A stretch of 64,000 nucleotides of DNA, from assembly GCF_001698205.1 (NCBI RefSeq), contig NZ_CP016591.1, forward strand, positions 2,046,001 through 2,110,000, given 5' to 3'. Within the stretch, counting starts at the first letter, position 1. Each line of letters begins with the position of its first letter. This stretch comes from Tsuneonella dongtanensis. Its GTDB lineage: Bacteria; Pseudomonadota; Alphaproteobacteria; Sphingomonadales; Sphingomonadaceae. Shown here piece by piece: positions 17,444 through 26,160 of this stretch. The position numbers and the translations under genes were made by a program. The notes below the pieces were generated by a model, which searched no databases, was not told where the DNA came from, and saw only the letters and a program-made list of their open reading frames with translations.

Positions 17444-18451
17444 ATGGCGACCAAGGTTGCGATCAACGGTTTCGGGCGCATCGGGCGGCTCGTGGCGCGG
17501 GCCATTCTCGAGCGGTCCGACCACGACCTTGAGCTGGTCAGCATCAACGATCTGTCGGATACCGCCTCGAACGCGTTGCTGTTCGGGTTCGACAGCACCC
17601 ACGGGCGCTTCCCCGGCAAGGTGGAAACCGACGGCAACGACCTGGTCGTCGACGGCAGGCACATCAAGGTGACCGCCGAGAAGGACCCGGGTAACCTGCC
17701 GCACGCCGCCAATGGCATCGACCTCGTCATGGAATGCACCGGCTTCTTCCAGTCGGACGAAGCCGCGCGGCCGCACCTTTCCGCGGGTGCCAGGCGTGTG
17801 CTGATCTCGGCACCGGCAACAGGCGTCAGCAAGACGATCGTCTACGGCGTCAACCACGACACGCTGACCGCCGACGACGACATCATCTCGAACGCGAGCT
17901 GCACGACCAACTGCCTCGCCCCCGTGGCCAAGGTGCTCAACGACACGATGGGCATCGAGCGCGGTTTCATGACCACGATCCACAGCTACACCAACGACCA
18001 GCGCATGCTCGACCAGATCCACAAGGACCTGCGCCGCGCACGCGGCGGGGCGCAGAACATGATCCCGACGACCACCGGCGCCGCGCGAGCAGTCGGCCTC
18101 GTTCTCCCCGAGCTCAAGGGCAAGCTCGACGGCAGCTCGGTCCGCGTGCCGACCCCCAACGTGTCGATGGTCGATCTCGTCTTCGTGCCGGGCCGCGACA
18201 CCTCCGCCGAAGAAATCAACGCGGCCCTGAAGGCAGCGGCCGAAGGTTCGATGAAGGGTGTGCTCGACTATACCGATCAGCCGCTGGTTTCGAGTGATTT
18301 CAATCACTACCCGGCCAGTTCTACCGTCGATTCATTGGAAACCGCTGTTCTCGAATCCAAGCTCGCCCGGGTGGTCAGCTGGTACGACAACGAGTGGGGC
18401 TTCTCTAACCGAATGATCGACACCGCCGGGGTGATGGCGCGGTTGCTCTGA
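17444..18451 (+). CDS. gap: Type I glyceraldehyde-3-phosphate dehydrogenase
   Basis: NAD(P)-dependent oxidation and phosphorylation of glyceraldehyde-3-phosphate. The 335-residue product has the Rossmann motif [14 protein letters not shown], the catalytic Cys153 in [12 protein letters not shown], and the phosphate-site loops [11 protein letters not shown] and [18 protein letters not shown]. The C-terminal signature is [15 protein letters not shown]. The ribosome site AGGAG lies 9 bases before ATG 17444. Its stop TGA overlaps the ATG of pgk by one base. Confidence 0.97.
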   Translation: MATKVAINGFGRIGRLVARAILERSDHDLELVSINDLSDTASNALLFGFDSTHGRFPGKVETDGNDLVVDGRHIKVTAEKDPGNLPHAANGIDLVMECTGFFQSDEAARPHLSAGARRVLISAPATGVSKTIVYGVNHDTLTADDDIISNASCTTNCLAPVAKVLNDTMGIERGFMTTIHSYTNDQRMLDQIHKDLRRARGGAQNMIPTTTGAARAVGLVLPELKGKLDGSSVRVPTPNVSMVDLVFVPGRDTSAEEINAALKAAAEGSMKGVLDYTDQPLVSSDFNHYPASSTVDSLETAVLESKLARVVSWYDNEWGFSNRMIDTAGVMARLL

Positions 18452-19650
18452 TGGCGGCGTTCAAGACCCTCGACGACCTCAAGGACGTGCGCGGCAAGGT
18501 CGCGCTCGTCCGCGTCGACCTCAACCTGCCGATGAACGAAGGGCGGGCTAGCGATGTGACCAGGGTCGAGGCGAGCGCGCCGACGATCCTCGAACTCGCG
18601 GACGCCGGCGCGAAGGTGCTGCTGCTGGCCCACTTCGGCCGCCCGAAGGGCCAGCGCAGTTCGGTCATGAGCACGAGCATGGTCATGGGCGATGTCGAGC
18701 GTGTGCTCGGCCGCGAGATCATGTTCATCCCCGAAGTCATGGGCCCTGTCGTCGAACAGTCGATCGGCATCCTTCGTGATGGCGACATCGGCCTGCTCGA
18801 CAACGTCCGCTTCTGGCCGGGCGAGGAGAAGAACGATCCCGAATTCGCGCGCGGCATCGCGGCGGTCGGCGATTTCTACGTCAACGACGCCTTTTCCGCC
18901 GCCCACCGCGCCCATGCGACCACCGAGGGGCTGGCGCACCTGCTGCCGGCATACGCGGGCCGCGCGATGGAGAAAGAGCTCAAGGCTCTAGACGCCGCGC
19001 TCGGGAGCCCCGAAACGCCGGTCGCTGCGGTCGTGGGCGGGGCCAAGGTTTCGACCAAGCTCGCGGTCCTCGAAAACCTTGTCGGGCGGGTGCAGCACCT
19101 GATCATCGGCGGTGGCATGGCGAACACCTTCCTCGCGGCGCGCGGGGTGGATGTCGGAAAGTCGCTGGCCGAGCACGATCTTGCCGACACCGCGAACGCG
19201 ATCATGGACAAGGCCGACCACGCCGGCTGCACGGTACACCTGCCATATGACGTCGTGGTCGCGAAGGAATTCGCCGCCAACCCGCCTTCCTTGCGCACCT
19301 GCAACGTCCACGAAGTGGCGCCGGACGAGATGATTCTCGACGTCGGACCGACCGCTGTCGAAGCGCTGGCGGACGTCCTCAAGACCTGCCGCACGCTCGT
19401 CTGGAACGGGCCGCTCGGCGCCTTCGAGACGCCGCCGTTCGATGACGCCACGGTGGCGCTGGCCCGTACCGCCGCGGCGCTCACGCAGGATGGCAGCCTG
19501 ACTTCGGTCGCTGGCGGCGGCGATACCGTGGCGGCACTCAATCACGCCGGCGTGGCGGGTGACTTCACCTATGTCTCGACCGCGGGAGGCGCGTTCCTCG
19601 AATGGATGGAAGGACGCGAGCTGCCCGGAGTGAAGGCGCTGCAGGCATGA
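18451..19650 (+). CDS. pgk: Phosphoglycerate kinase
   Basis: Transfers phosphate between 1,3-bisphosphoglycerate and ADP. The 399-residue protein shows [13 protein letters not shown], the substrate-binding [22 protein letters not shown], and [34 protein letters not shown] opens the nucleotide domain and [16 protein letters not shown] lies near the end. It overlaps both neighbours (gap by one base at the start, the thioesterase gene by four at the end), so the cluster is read as one operon. Confidence 0.97.
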   Translation: MAAFKTLDDLKDVRGKVALVRVDLNLPMNEGRASDVTRVEASAPTILELADAGAKVLLLAHFGRPKGQRSSVMSTSMVMGDVERVLGREIMFIPEVMGPVVEQSIGILRDGDIGLLDNVRFWPGEEKNDPEFARGIAAVGDFYVNDAFSAAHRAHATTEGLAHLLPAYAGRAMEKELKALDAALGSPETPVAAVVGGAKVSTKLAVLENLVGRVQHLIIGGGMANTFLAARGVDVGKSLAEHDLADTANAIMDKADHAGCTVHLPYDVVVAKEFAANPPSLRTCNVHEVAPDEMILDVGPTAVEALADVLKTCRTLVWNGPLGAFETPPFDDATVALARTAAALTQDGSLTSVAGGGDTVAALNHAGVAGDFTYVSTAGGAFLEWMEGRELPGVKALQA

Positions 19651-20108
19651 GCGAGGAACCCGCAGTCACCGAAACCCCGCGCGGACCGCGGATGATCGAG
19701 GACGGGGAGTTCGCGGGCTGGATGAATTGGCCGCACGACGCGTTCGAGACGCGCGCCGGGCCGTTCTACTATCGCACCGAGGACAGCGGCGAGATCGTTT
19801 GTGCCTTCCGCGCAGAACAGAAGCACATGAACGGCGGCGGCTTCATGCACGGCGGGTGCCTGATGACCTTCGCCGACTTCGCGCTGTTCTCTATCGCTGA
19901 GCGCGAGCTCCAGGAAAGTTACGCAGTCACCCTGCAGATGGGCAGCGAGTTCCTCGACCGGGTCTTCGTCGGCCAGTGGATGGAGGCGCGCGGCGAAGTC
20001 ACGCGGGCGGGGGGCAAGACCATATTCGTCCGCGGCATGATCACCGCCGACGCTAAACCCGTTTTCGCCTTTACGAGCATCATTCGAAAAGTCGGGAAGC
20101 GCAGCTAG
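19647..20108 (+). CDS. PaaI-type hotdog-fold thioesterase
   Basis: A 153-residue protein with the hotdog-fold acyl-CoA thioesterase pattern of the PaaI family. The key block is [22 protein letters not shown], with the HGG turn before the long central helix. A second strand block [25 protein letters not shown] and [17 protein letters not shown] complete the sheet. ATG 19647 overlaps the pgk stop by four bases, so it is translated with the glycolytic genes. The substrate is unknown; clean-up of acyl-CoA or a side product is possible but not shown. Confidence 0.85.
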   Translation: MSEEPAVTETPRGPRMIEDGEFAGWMNWPHDAFETRAGPFYYRTEDSGEIVCAFRAEQKHMNGGGFMHGGCLMTFADFALFSIAERELQESYAVTLQMGSEFLDRVFVGQWMEARGEVTRAGGKTIFVRGMITADAKPVFAFTSIIRKVGKRS

Positions 20109-20140
20109 CGCACCGCAACCAACTCGGGACAGGATACCAG

Positions 20141-21028
20141 ATGAACCAGCAGCAGATGACTGATCGTATCGCCACCGGAGAGGGCTTCATCGCGGCGCTC
20201 GACCAGTCGGGCGGATCGACCCCCAAGGCGCTGACGGGTTACGGAGTGGCCGAAGGATCGTGGAACGGCGACGACGAGATGTTCGCCCTGATCCACGAAA
20301 TGCGCACCCGGATCATCGAGAGCCCCTGCTTCGGCAACGGCAAGGTCATCGGTGCGATCCTGTTCGAGAAGACGATGGACGGGCTGAGCGGCGGCAAACC
20401 GGTCCCGACGCGCCTCGCCGAGCGCGGCGTGGTGCCGTTCCTCAAGGTCGACAAGGGTCTCGAGGACGAGCGCGACGGCGTCCAGCTGATGAAATCGAAT
20501 CCGGGGCTCGAGGATCTCTGTAATCGTGCGCGCGAGCTCGGCGTTTTCGGCACCAAGATGCGCTCGGTGATCAAGAGCGCAAACCCGGCCGGGATCAGGG
20601 CGATCGTCGACCAGCAGTTCGCGGAGGGCGCGCGTATCCTGTCCTGCGGGCTCGTCCCGATCCTCGAGCCGGAATACGACATCAAGGCTGCCGACCGCGC
20701 CGAAGGTGAAAAACTTCTGCGAGACGCGATCCTTGAAGGTCTCGACGCGCTGCCCGAAGGCCAGCAGGTCATGTTGAAGCTGTCGATCCCGGTAGAGGCC
20801 GACCTCTACAGGCCGCTAATCGATCACCCCAAGGTCCTGCGGGTCGTCGCGTTGTCCGGCGGCTATTCGACCGACGAGGCGTGCGCCGAACTGGCCAGGA
20901 ACCCCGGCATGATCGCCAGCTTCAGTCGCGGCTTGCTGCAGGACCTGCGCGCGCAGCAATCGGACGATGAGTTCGACACCACGCTCGGCGCGGCGATCGA
21001 CCAGATTCAGGCCGCCAGTATCGCCTAA
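20141..21028 (+). CDS. Class I fructose-bisphosphate aldolase
   Basis: Schiff-base (metal-independent) aldolase cleaving fructose-1,6-bisphosphate. The 295 residues match the short class I type known from Staphylococcus and some proteobacteria. Visible are IAALDQSGGSTPKAL, AILFEKTMDG, VVPFLKVDKGL, ILSCGLVPILEPE (acidic general acid/base) and VMLKLSIPVEADLY, where Lys213 is the probable Schiff-base lysine. The start is ATG 20141 after AGGATACC. It closes the tkt-gap-pgk cluster. No class II aldolase is present in the window. Confidence 0.93.
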   Translation: MNQQQMTDRIATGEGFIAALDQSGGSTPKALTGYGVAEGSWNGDDEMFALIHEMRTRIIESPCFGNGKVIGAILFEKTMDGLSGGKPVPTRLAERGVVPFLKVDKGLEDERDGVQLMKSNPGLEDLCNRARELGVFGTKMRSVIKSANPAGIRAIVDQQFAEGARILSCGLVPILEPEYDIKAADRAEGEKLLRDAILEGLDALPEGQQVMLKLSIPVEADLYRPLIDHPKVLRVVALSGGYSTDEACAELARNPGMIASFSRGLLQDLRAQQSDDEFDTTLGAAIDQIQAASIA

Positions 21029-21412
21029 TCAGCGCGCTTCGAACGCGAACCGATAATCGCGCGAAGCGATCTCGGCCTGCGTGGTTTTTTCCGGTCGCAC
21101 GGACACAAGCGCCAGCATCTTGCCGTGCGTGCCGAATGGCTCGCCGAGCGTAAGGTTGGCAGTGTCCGAAAATCCGGGGCCGACGATTCGCGCCGTCACC
21201 ACGACCCGTCCCGCCCACACGCAACGCGCGTTCATGGGGCAACGGCTGTCCTCGACCAGCTTCTTCGGTGTGACAACGAGTTCGCCGACCTGAACGGCTA
21301 CATCGAATGGGACCGCATAGCCTTGCGGTTGCGGCGGCGTGCTGGTGGGAGGCGGGACGACTGTGCAGGCGCCGAGCACGGCGGTGGCGAAGATCGGAAT
21401 GAAGGCTCTCAT
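21029..21412 (-). CDS. Putative lipoprotein of unknown function
   Basis: A 127-residue protein with a signal peptide and lipobox (FATAVLGAC, Cys16), so probably anchored in the outer membrane. After a Pro/Thr-rich spacer there is a beta-rich domain (FDVAVQVGELVVTPKKLVEDSRCPMNARCVWAGRVVVTARI) with two Cys that may pair. No family name is recognised with confidence. It is convergent with the aldolase gene (stop codons directly adjacent) and divergent from thiE (60 bases between starts). Confidence 0.8.
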   Translation of the reverse strand: MRAFIPIFATAVLGACTVVPPPTSTPPQPQGYAVPFDVAVQVGELVVTPKKLVEDSRCPMNARCVWAGRVVVTARIVGPGFSDTANLTLGEPFGTHGKMLALVSVRPEKTTQAEIASRDYRFAFEAR

Positions 21413-21472
21413 GACGCCCTTACGCGCCGCTTCCGCTTGCGGTTGCCTGAATGACCGCTACCAAGCGGCGCG

Positions 21473-22105
21473 ATGGCGACCAGCGAACTCTACCTTATTT
21501 CTCCCCTCGACGTGTCCGGGAATTTTCCCGCGAAGCTCGAATCCGCTCTCGGTGCAGGGCCGGTGGCCGCGTTTCAGTACCGCGTGAAAGGCATCGATCA
21601 GCACGAGGCTGCGCGCCTTGCCGAGCCGCTCCAGGCGATCTGCGCGGCTCACGATTGCGCCTTCATCGTCAACGACAGCGTCGCGCTGGCCAAGCGACTT
21701 GGGGCCGACGGTGTGCACCTCGGGCAGGGCGACGGCGATGTGCGCGAGGCGCGTGAGGCGCTCGGGCGCGAGGCGCAGATTGGCGTCACCTGTCATGCGA
21801 GCCGTCACCTGGCGATGGAAGCCGGCGAAGCGGGGGCCGACTATGTGGCGTTCGGCGCATTCTTCCCGAGTTCGACGAAGGCGAGCGAGCATCGCCCCGA
21901 TCCCGACCTGCTGACATGGTGGCAGACCCTGTTCGAGATCCCCTGCATCGCGATCGGCGGCATCACTTCTGCGAATTGCGCGCCGCTGGTGACCGCGGGA
22001 GCGGACTTTCTTGCCGTTTCGGCCGCGGTCTGGGAAGGCGATCCGGCTGCGAATGTGACAGCGTTCCTGCAAGCCATAGCCTCGGCGCCTACCCGACCGA
22101 ACTGA
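21473..22105 (+). CDS. thiE: Thiamine phosphate synthase
   Basis: Joins hydroxymethylpyrimidine diphosphate and thiazole phosphate to thiamine phosphate. The 210-residue TIM-barrel protein has YRVKGIDQHEAARLAEPLQAIC (diphosphate Arg/Lys), FIVNDSVALAKRLGADGVHLGQGD, ADYVAFGAFFPSSTKA and the phosphate-binding end CIAIGGITSANCAPLVTAGADFLAVSAAVW. It stands alone, without other thi genes. No TPP riboswitch is visible in the 60 bases upstream. Confidence 0.93.
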   Translation: MATSELYLISPLDVSGNFPAKLESALGAGPVAAFQYRVKGIDQHEAARLAEPLQAICAAHDCAFIVNDSVALAKRLGADGVHLGQGDGDVREAREALGREAQIGVTCHASRHLAMEAGEAGADYVAFGAFFPSSTKASEHRPDPDLLTWWQTLFEIPCIAIGGITSANCAPLVTAGADFLAVSAAVWEGDPAANVTAFLQAIASAPTRPN

Positions 22106-22181
22106 CGGACCGGATATATTTTCCGCTTCGCCCGTTGGCTTGCCGAGGGACGGGTCGCGTCCCGCGAAAAGGGGACTTCCA

Positions 22182-23378
22182 TTGCGCCACATCATCGCCG
22201 CCGCCTCTCTCCTCGCACTTGCCGCGTGCGGTCTCAACGGGACCGACCGCACCGACGAGGAGTCCGCCGCCGCCGACCGATCGGCGAACGCAACGACCGA
22301 CAGCCTGTCGGACACGATGTCATCACGAGACGGCGCCGACATGGCATCGGACGTTCCCGACATACCCGACAGCGAGCCGCGCCCCATCATGCAGGCGCAG
22401 GTGGTTCTAGACCGCCAGGGCTTCGGTCCGGGCGTGATCGACGGCAAGATGGGTATGTCGACCGAGAATGCTCTCGAAGGTTTTCAGGAGGTCAACGGCC
22501 TCGAGGTGACCGGGAAGCTCGACGATCCGACGAAGGCCAAGCTCGCCCAGTGGGACTCGATTCCCGCGACTCGGGTCGTGCGTATTCCCGACGACTGGGG
22601 CACGCTGGAATACCGCGATATTCCGGAAGAGGCGGCGGAGCAGGCCAAGCTCGAGCGGTTGACCTACGAGACCCTCGACGAAAAGCTGGCCGAGCGCTTC
22701 CACACGACGATCGACGTGCTCAAGATGCTCAACCCAGGCGGCAAACCGGCGACGATGCAATCTTCAGCTCCCGGCACCGCACCAGCGACGCCGTCTCCGA
22801 CCCCGACCGCCAGTCCCGATTCCGAAGAAAGCACATCCTCGATGTTTGCCGCAGGTCAGCTGATCCGCGTGCCCAACATCGGCGCTGACCGGATCGCGCC
22901 GGGAGCGGTGGACGACCCGGACTGGCAGCAGACTCTCCAGAGCCTGGGGGTCGGAACCGAACAGCCCAAGGTCGCGCGCGTCGTCGTCAGCAAGAGCGAC
23001 AGCGTACTCAAGGGCTACGACGACGCCGGCAAGCTCGTGGTGGTCTTCACCGTTTCGTCGGGATCGAGCCGCTTCCCGCTGCCGCTCGGCAACTGGAAGA
23101 TCAACGGAAAGGCGCCCAATCCGCCGTTTACCTACGATCCCGAGGTGCTCGGAAACGGCGACGACGGCGGCAAACACAAGCTGCCGCCCGGCCCGAACAG
23201 CCCCGTCGGCGTCGTCTGGATCGATCTCAGCAAGGAGCATTACGGCATCCACGGCACGCCCGAGCCGCAAACGATCGGCCGCGCGCAGAGCAGCGGTTGC
23301 GTCCGCCTGACCAACTGGGATGCCGCGCGGCTGGCCCAGATGGTGAAGGCGGGGACGAAGGTGGAGTTCGTAGCTTAA
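22182..23378 (+). CDS. L,D-transpeptidase lipoprotein with peptidoglycan-binding domain
   Basis: Peptidoglycan crosslinking or lipoprotein-attaching enzyme of the YkuD family. The preferred start is TTG 22182, because AAGGGGA lies about 8 bases before it and it gives a complete lipoprotein signal (HIIAAASLLALAAC, Cys16). The ATG 14 codons upstream has no ribosome site. The 398-residue product has a PG_binding_1 domain (MQAQVVLDRQGFGPGVIDGKMG, about 70-125), a second small domain, a Pro/Ser/Thr linker, and the YkuD domain. The catalytic pair is His in HYGIHG and Cys373 in SSGCVRL. It is followed within one base by an M23 peptidase gene, giving a cell-wall remodelling pair. Confidence 0.9.
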   Translation: MRHIIAAASLLALAACGLNGTDRTDEESAAADRSANATTDSLSDTMSSRDGADMASDVPDIPDSEPRPIMQAQVVLDRQGFGPGVIDGKMGMSTENALEGFQEVNGLEVTGKLDDPTKAKLAQWDSIPATRVVRIPDDWGTLEYRDIPEEAAEQAKLERLTYETLDEKLAERFHTTIDVLKMLNPGGKPATMQSSAPGTAPATPSPTPTASPDSEESTSSMFAAGQLIRVPNIGADRIAPGAVDDPDWQQTLQSLGVGTEQPKVARVVVSKSDSVLKGYDDAGKLVVVFTVSSGSSRFPLPLGNWKINGKAPNPPFTYDPEVLGNGDDGGKHKLPPGPNSPVGVVWIDLSKEHYGIHGTPEPQTIGRAQSSGCVRLTNWDAARLAQMVKAGTKVEFVA

Positions 23379-23379
23379 T

Positions 23380-24051
23380 ATGGCGATGGGGTTCGTCGAT
23401 CGGCTGATGACGATCGTCGTCACGGCCACGCTGACCAGTGCAGCGTGGATCGTGATGGGCGGAACGTTGATGGAAGGCGCGCGCGGTATCGGACAGATGG
23501 ACCGCACCAGGCCCGCCGACGCCGCGCCGAGCCCCGCACCCAGCGCGACGATGGGAACCACCGCGGCGCCGTCGCTCGACACGGCGGACCAGACGAGGCT
23601 GGGTGACGCCCGGACCGGTAACCTGGTGATCCCTGTGGTCGGCGTGCGCGCGTCGGACCTGACCGACACCTTCACCGACGAGCGCGGCGGCGGCGAGCGA
23701 CTGCACGAGGCGCTCGACATCATGGCGCCCGAGGGGACCAGCGTGGTCGCCAGCGCTCCGGGAACGATCGAAAAGCTGTTCCTCTCAGACGCTGGCGGGA
23801 AAACGATCTACGTGCGGTCCGACGATGGCCGGTCGATCTACTACTACGCGCATCTCAAGGACTACGCCGTGGGCCTGCAGGAGGGACAAAAGGTCCGTCG
23901 GGGTCAACGCATCGGCAGTGTCGGCTACACCGGCAACGCAGATCCGGCTTCGCCGCATCTCCATTTCGCCGTCATGCGTACGACACCGGACGCCAAGTGG
24001 TGGGAGCCGGCGACCGCCCTCAATCCCTATACGTTGCTGGCCGGACGCTAG
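23380..24051 (+). CDS. M23 family (LytM) metallopeptidase
   Basis: A 223-residue protein with an N-terminal membrane segment (RLMTIVVTATLTSAAWIVMGG) and a LytM/peptidase M23 domain. The zinc ligands are visible as HEALDIMAP (HxxxD) and HLHF, with the middle block IYVRSDDGRSIYYYAHLKDYAVGLQEGQKVRRGQ. It probably cuts or senses peptidoglycan cross-bridges in the periplasm. It starts right after the stop of the L,D-transpeptidase gene. Its last four bases overlap the end of a gene on the other strand. Confidence 0.9.
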   Translation: MAMGFVDRLMTIVVTATLTSAAWIVMGGTLMEGARGIGQMDRTRPADAAPSPAPSATMGTTAAPSLDTADQTRLGDARTGNLVIPVVGVRASDLTDTFTDERGGGERLHEALDIMAPEGTSVVASAPGTIEKLFLSDAGGKTIYVRSDDGRSIYYYAHLKDYAVGLQEGQKVRRGQRIGSVGYTGNADPASPHLHFAVMRTTPDAKWWEPATALNPYTLLAGR

Positions 24052-24443
24052 TCGGCAGCGCCTCTGCCGCTCCGTACACAACGCATTTTCGCCAGTTCGC
24101 CCTCGGCATTGATGGCCTTGAGCGAGCGCGCGCCCATGCGCTTGAAGGTCATTCCCTTCATCGGTCCGCGCGTGAAGACGACCGTCTTGCCTGTGAGCAG
24201 GTAGGTGCCGCTGCCGCTGCCGGAAGCGTAGCTGGACGCATTGATGATATCGAACCAGCCATCCTGGATCGGAATGGAAGCCAGTCCCGAGGCATCTCCT
24301 GGCAATTCGCACAGGTAACGGCCGGATTCCAGCGTACCGAGCCGACCCTCCGCAAGTGAGGCGGTCGATGCCAGCGCGACAAGCGCTGCAAGGAAGGCAA
24401 GACGGGCGACCATCGCGGCCCGACCTAGCAAAGTGATCCCCAT
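24048..24443 (-). CDS. Secreted small protein of unknown function
   Basis: From ATG 24443 the product has 131 residues with a signal peptide ([23 protein letters not shown]). The ATG at 24413 would start directly at this signal and is an equally good choice. The mature domain ([65 protein letters not shown]) has two Cys probably forming a disulfide. Function and family are not recognised. The 3' end overlaps the M23 peptidase gene by four bases. Confidence 0.75.
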   Translation of the reverse strand: MGITLLGRAAMVARLAFLAALVALASTASLAEGRLGTLESGRYLCELPGDASGLASIPIQDGWFDIINASSYASGSGSGTYLLTGKTVVFTRGPMKGMTFKRMGARSLKAINAEGELAKMRCVRSGRGAAD

Positions 24444-24554
24444 TCGGCCACCCGAACTTGCCCGCGCGGCCACTTGTCGCTAAGCGCCGCGCCCAATCGG
24501 CCGGCGGAAATCTTCGCCGCGCCGCGCTCTTTCCCAATCGAAGGCCCACCACCC

Positions 24555-25118
24555 ATGAAGATTTCCGGCGTGGACATCCGTCCCGGCAACATCCTCGAAT
24601 ACGAAGGCGGCATCTGGAAAGTTGCCAAGATCCAGCACACCCAGCCGGGCAAGGGCGGGGCCTACATGCAGGTCGAGATGAAGAACCTGCAGGACGGGCG
24701 GAAGACCAACGTGCGCTTCCGCAGCGCCGACACGATCGAACGCGTGCGGCTCGACCAGAAGGAATTCCAGTATCTCTACACCGATGGCGACAGCCTAGTG
24801 TTCATGGACAAGGATACCTACGAGCAGATCAACCTGCCGACCGACCTTCTCGGCGATGCAGCGGCGTTCCTGCAGGACGGCATGGACGTCACGCTTGAAC
24901 TGTGGGACGAAAAGCCGATCTCGGTCGCTCTGCCCGAACAGGTCGAAGCGACGATCGTCGAGGCCGACGCGGTTGTGAAGGGGCAGACCGCCTCGTCCAG
25001 CTACAAGCCGGCGGTGCTCGACAACGGCGTGCGCGTGATGGTGCCGCCGCACATCGAAAGCGGCACACGGATCGTGGTCGACGTTTACGAGCGGACCTAC
25101 GTCGGCAAGGCGGGCTGA
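24555..25118 (+). CDS. efp: Elongation factor P
   Basis: Translation factor that relieves ribosome stalling at polyproline. The 187-residue length and the three OB-like domains are standard. [23 protein letters not shown] starts domain I, and the tip loop [10 protein letters not shown] carries Lys33 in the usual modification site. The domain III signature is [26 protein letters not shown] Lys at the tip implies EpmA/B-type or no modification rather than rhamnosylation (Arg). The ATG 24555 is fixed by the family N-terminus. A monophosphatase gene follows after 7 bases. Confidence 0.97.
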   Translation: MKISGVDIRPGNILEYEGGIWKVAKIQHTQPGKGGAYMQVEMKNLQDGRKTNVRFRSADTIERVRLDQKEFQYLYTDGDSLVFMDKDTYEQINLPTDLLGDAAAFLQDGMDVTLELWDEKPISVALPEQVEATIVEADAVVKGQTASSSYKPAVLDNGVRVMVPPHIESGTRIVVDVYERTYVGKAG

Positions 25119-25125
25119 TCCTGTC

Positions 25126-25947
25126 GTGAGCGCATTATCGGGACTCATTCGCGTCATGGAAAAGGCCGCGCGCAAGGCGGGCGGCAAGCTGCGGCGCGAC
25201 TTCGGCGAGGTCGAGCACCTCCAGGTCAGCCGCAAGGGGCCGTCGGACTTCGTCTCGAAGGCCGACCGCATCGCCGAACGCACCATCTGGGACGAGCTCA
25301 AGGTCGCGCGTCCGGGCTGGGGTTTCCTGATGGAGGAAGGCGGCGAGATCCCTGGGGAAGAGGGCAAGCCGCGCTTCATCGTCGATCCGCTCGACGGAAC
25401 CAGCAACTTTCTTCACGGCATTCCGCACTTCGCGATCTCGATCGCGGCGCAGGAGCCGACGCTCGACGGAAAGGGCTGGGGCGAGGTGACAGCAGCGGTG
25501 ATCTATCAGCCGATCACCGACGAGACTTTCTGGGCCGAGAAGACCCGGGGCGCATGGCTCCACGATGGCCGGCTGCGCGTATCGAGCCGGTCGCGCATGT
25601 CCGACGCCCTGCTCGCCACCGGAATGCCGTACCAGGCCCACGGCGACTTCGAGCAATGGCTCAAGATCTACGGCGCGTTAGGACCGCAGGTTGCGGGTGT
25701 GCGCCGTTTCGGCGCCGCCTCGCTCGACCTCGCGTGGGTCGCCGCCGGGCGTTTCGACGGGTTCTGGGAGAGCGACCTTGCCCCGTGGGACACTGCAGCG
25801 GGCTGTCTGCTCGTGCGCGAGGCGGGCGGTTTTGTTACCGACTTCCGCGGCCGGTCGCAGCCGATCTGCGACCGCCAGGTGCTTGCCGCCAACGACGGTT
25901 TGCATTCCAAATTGCACAAAGCACTGGCCGGCGCGATCAAGGTCTAG
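25126..25947 (+). CDS. suhB: Inositol monophosphatase family protein
   Basis: Mg-dependent sugar phosphatase of the SuhB/inositol-monophosphatase family. The start is GTG 25126, giving MSALSGLIRVMEKAARKAGGKLRR as in alphaproteobacterial homologues; the first ATG (25156) would cut the first helix. The 273 residues show the metal-binding FLMEEGGEIPG, DPLDGTSNFLHGIPHFAISIA and WDTAAGCLLVREAGG motifs. In other bacteria SuhB also helps rRNA antitermination; nothing here decides between the roles. It follows efp closely and is probably co-transcribed. Confidence 0.92.
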   Translation: MSALSGLIRVMEKAARKAGGKLRRDFGEVEHLQVSRKGPSDFVSKADRIAERTIWDELKVARPGWGFLMEEGGEIPGEEGKPRFIVDPLDGTSNFLHGIPHFAISIAAQEPTLDGKGWGEVTAAVIYQPITDETFWAEKTRGAWLHDGRLRVSSRSRMSDALLATGMPYQAHGDFEQWLKIYGALGPQVAGVRRFGAASLDLAWVAAGRFDGFWESDLAPWDTAAGCLLVREAGGFVTDFRGRSQPICDRQVLAANDGLHSKLHKALAGAIKV

Positions 25948-25991
25948 CCGAGCGTACTCTGCGCCGCTAAGGCACGGCGCGCTTGCGGGGA

Positions 25992-26076
25992 GCCCCTGTG
26001 GCGGAATCGGTAGACGCGCTCGACTCAAAATCGAGTTTCGCAAGAAGTGCCCGTTCGAGTCGGGCCAGGGGCACCA
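25992..26076 (+). tRNA. tRNA-Leu(CAA)
   Basis: An 85-base class II tRNA. The acceptor is GCCCCTG with CAGGGGC, and the D arm includes GGCGGAATCGGTAGACGC. The anticodon stem-loop is CTCGA-CTCAAAA-TCGAG with anticodon CAA. A short variable arm (TTCGCAAGAA region), T loop TTCGAGT, discriminator A and encoded CCA follow. Confidence 0.95.
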
Positions 26077-26160
26077 GATTTCTCGCAACACCGCTCTGGC
26101 GCTTTCGAGCGGGATAATCGCTTGTAATTGCGGGCGCGGTCTGGGATTCACCGTGACCGG

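Noticed and set aside
21413-21472. TPP riboswitch before thiE
   Set aside because: Only 60 bases separate the divergent genes and no CTGAGA or ACCTGA-type core is visible.
22140-22181. ATG at 22140 as start of the L,D-transpeptidase
   Set aside because: No ribosome site and it would add 14 residues before the lipoprotein signal; TTG 22182 has AAGGGGA upstream.
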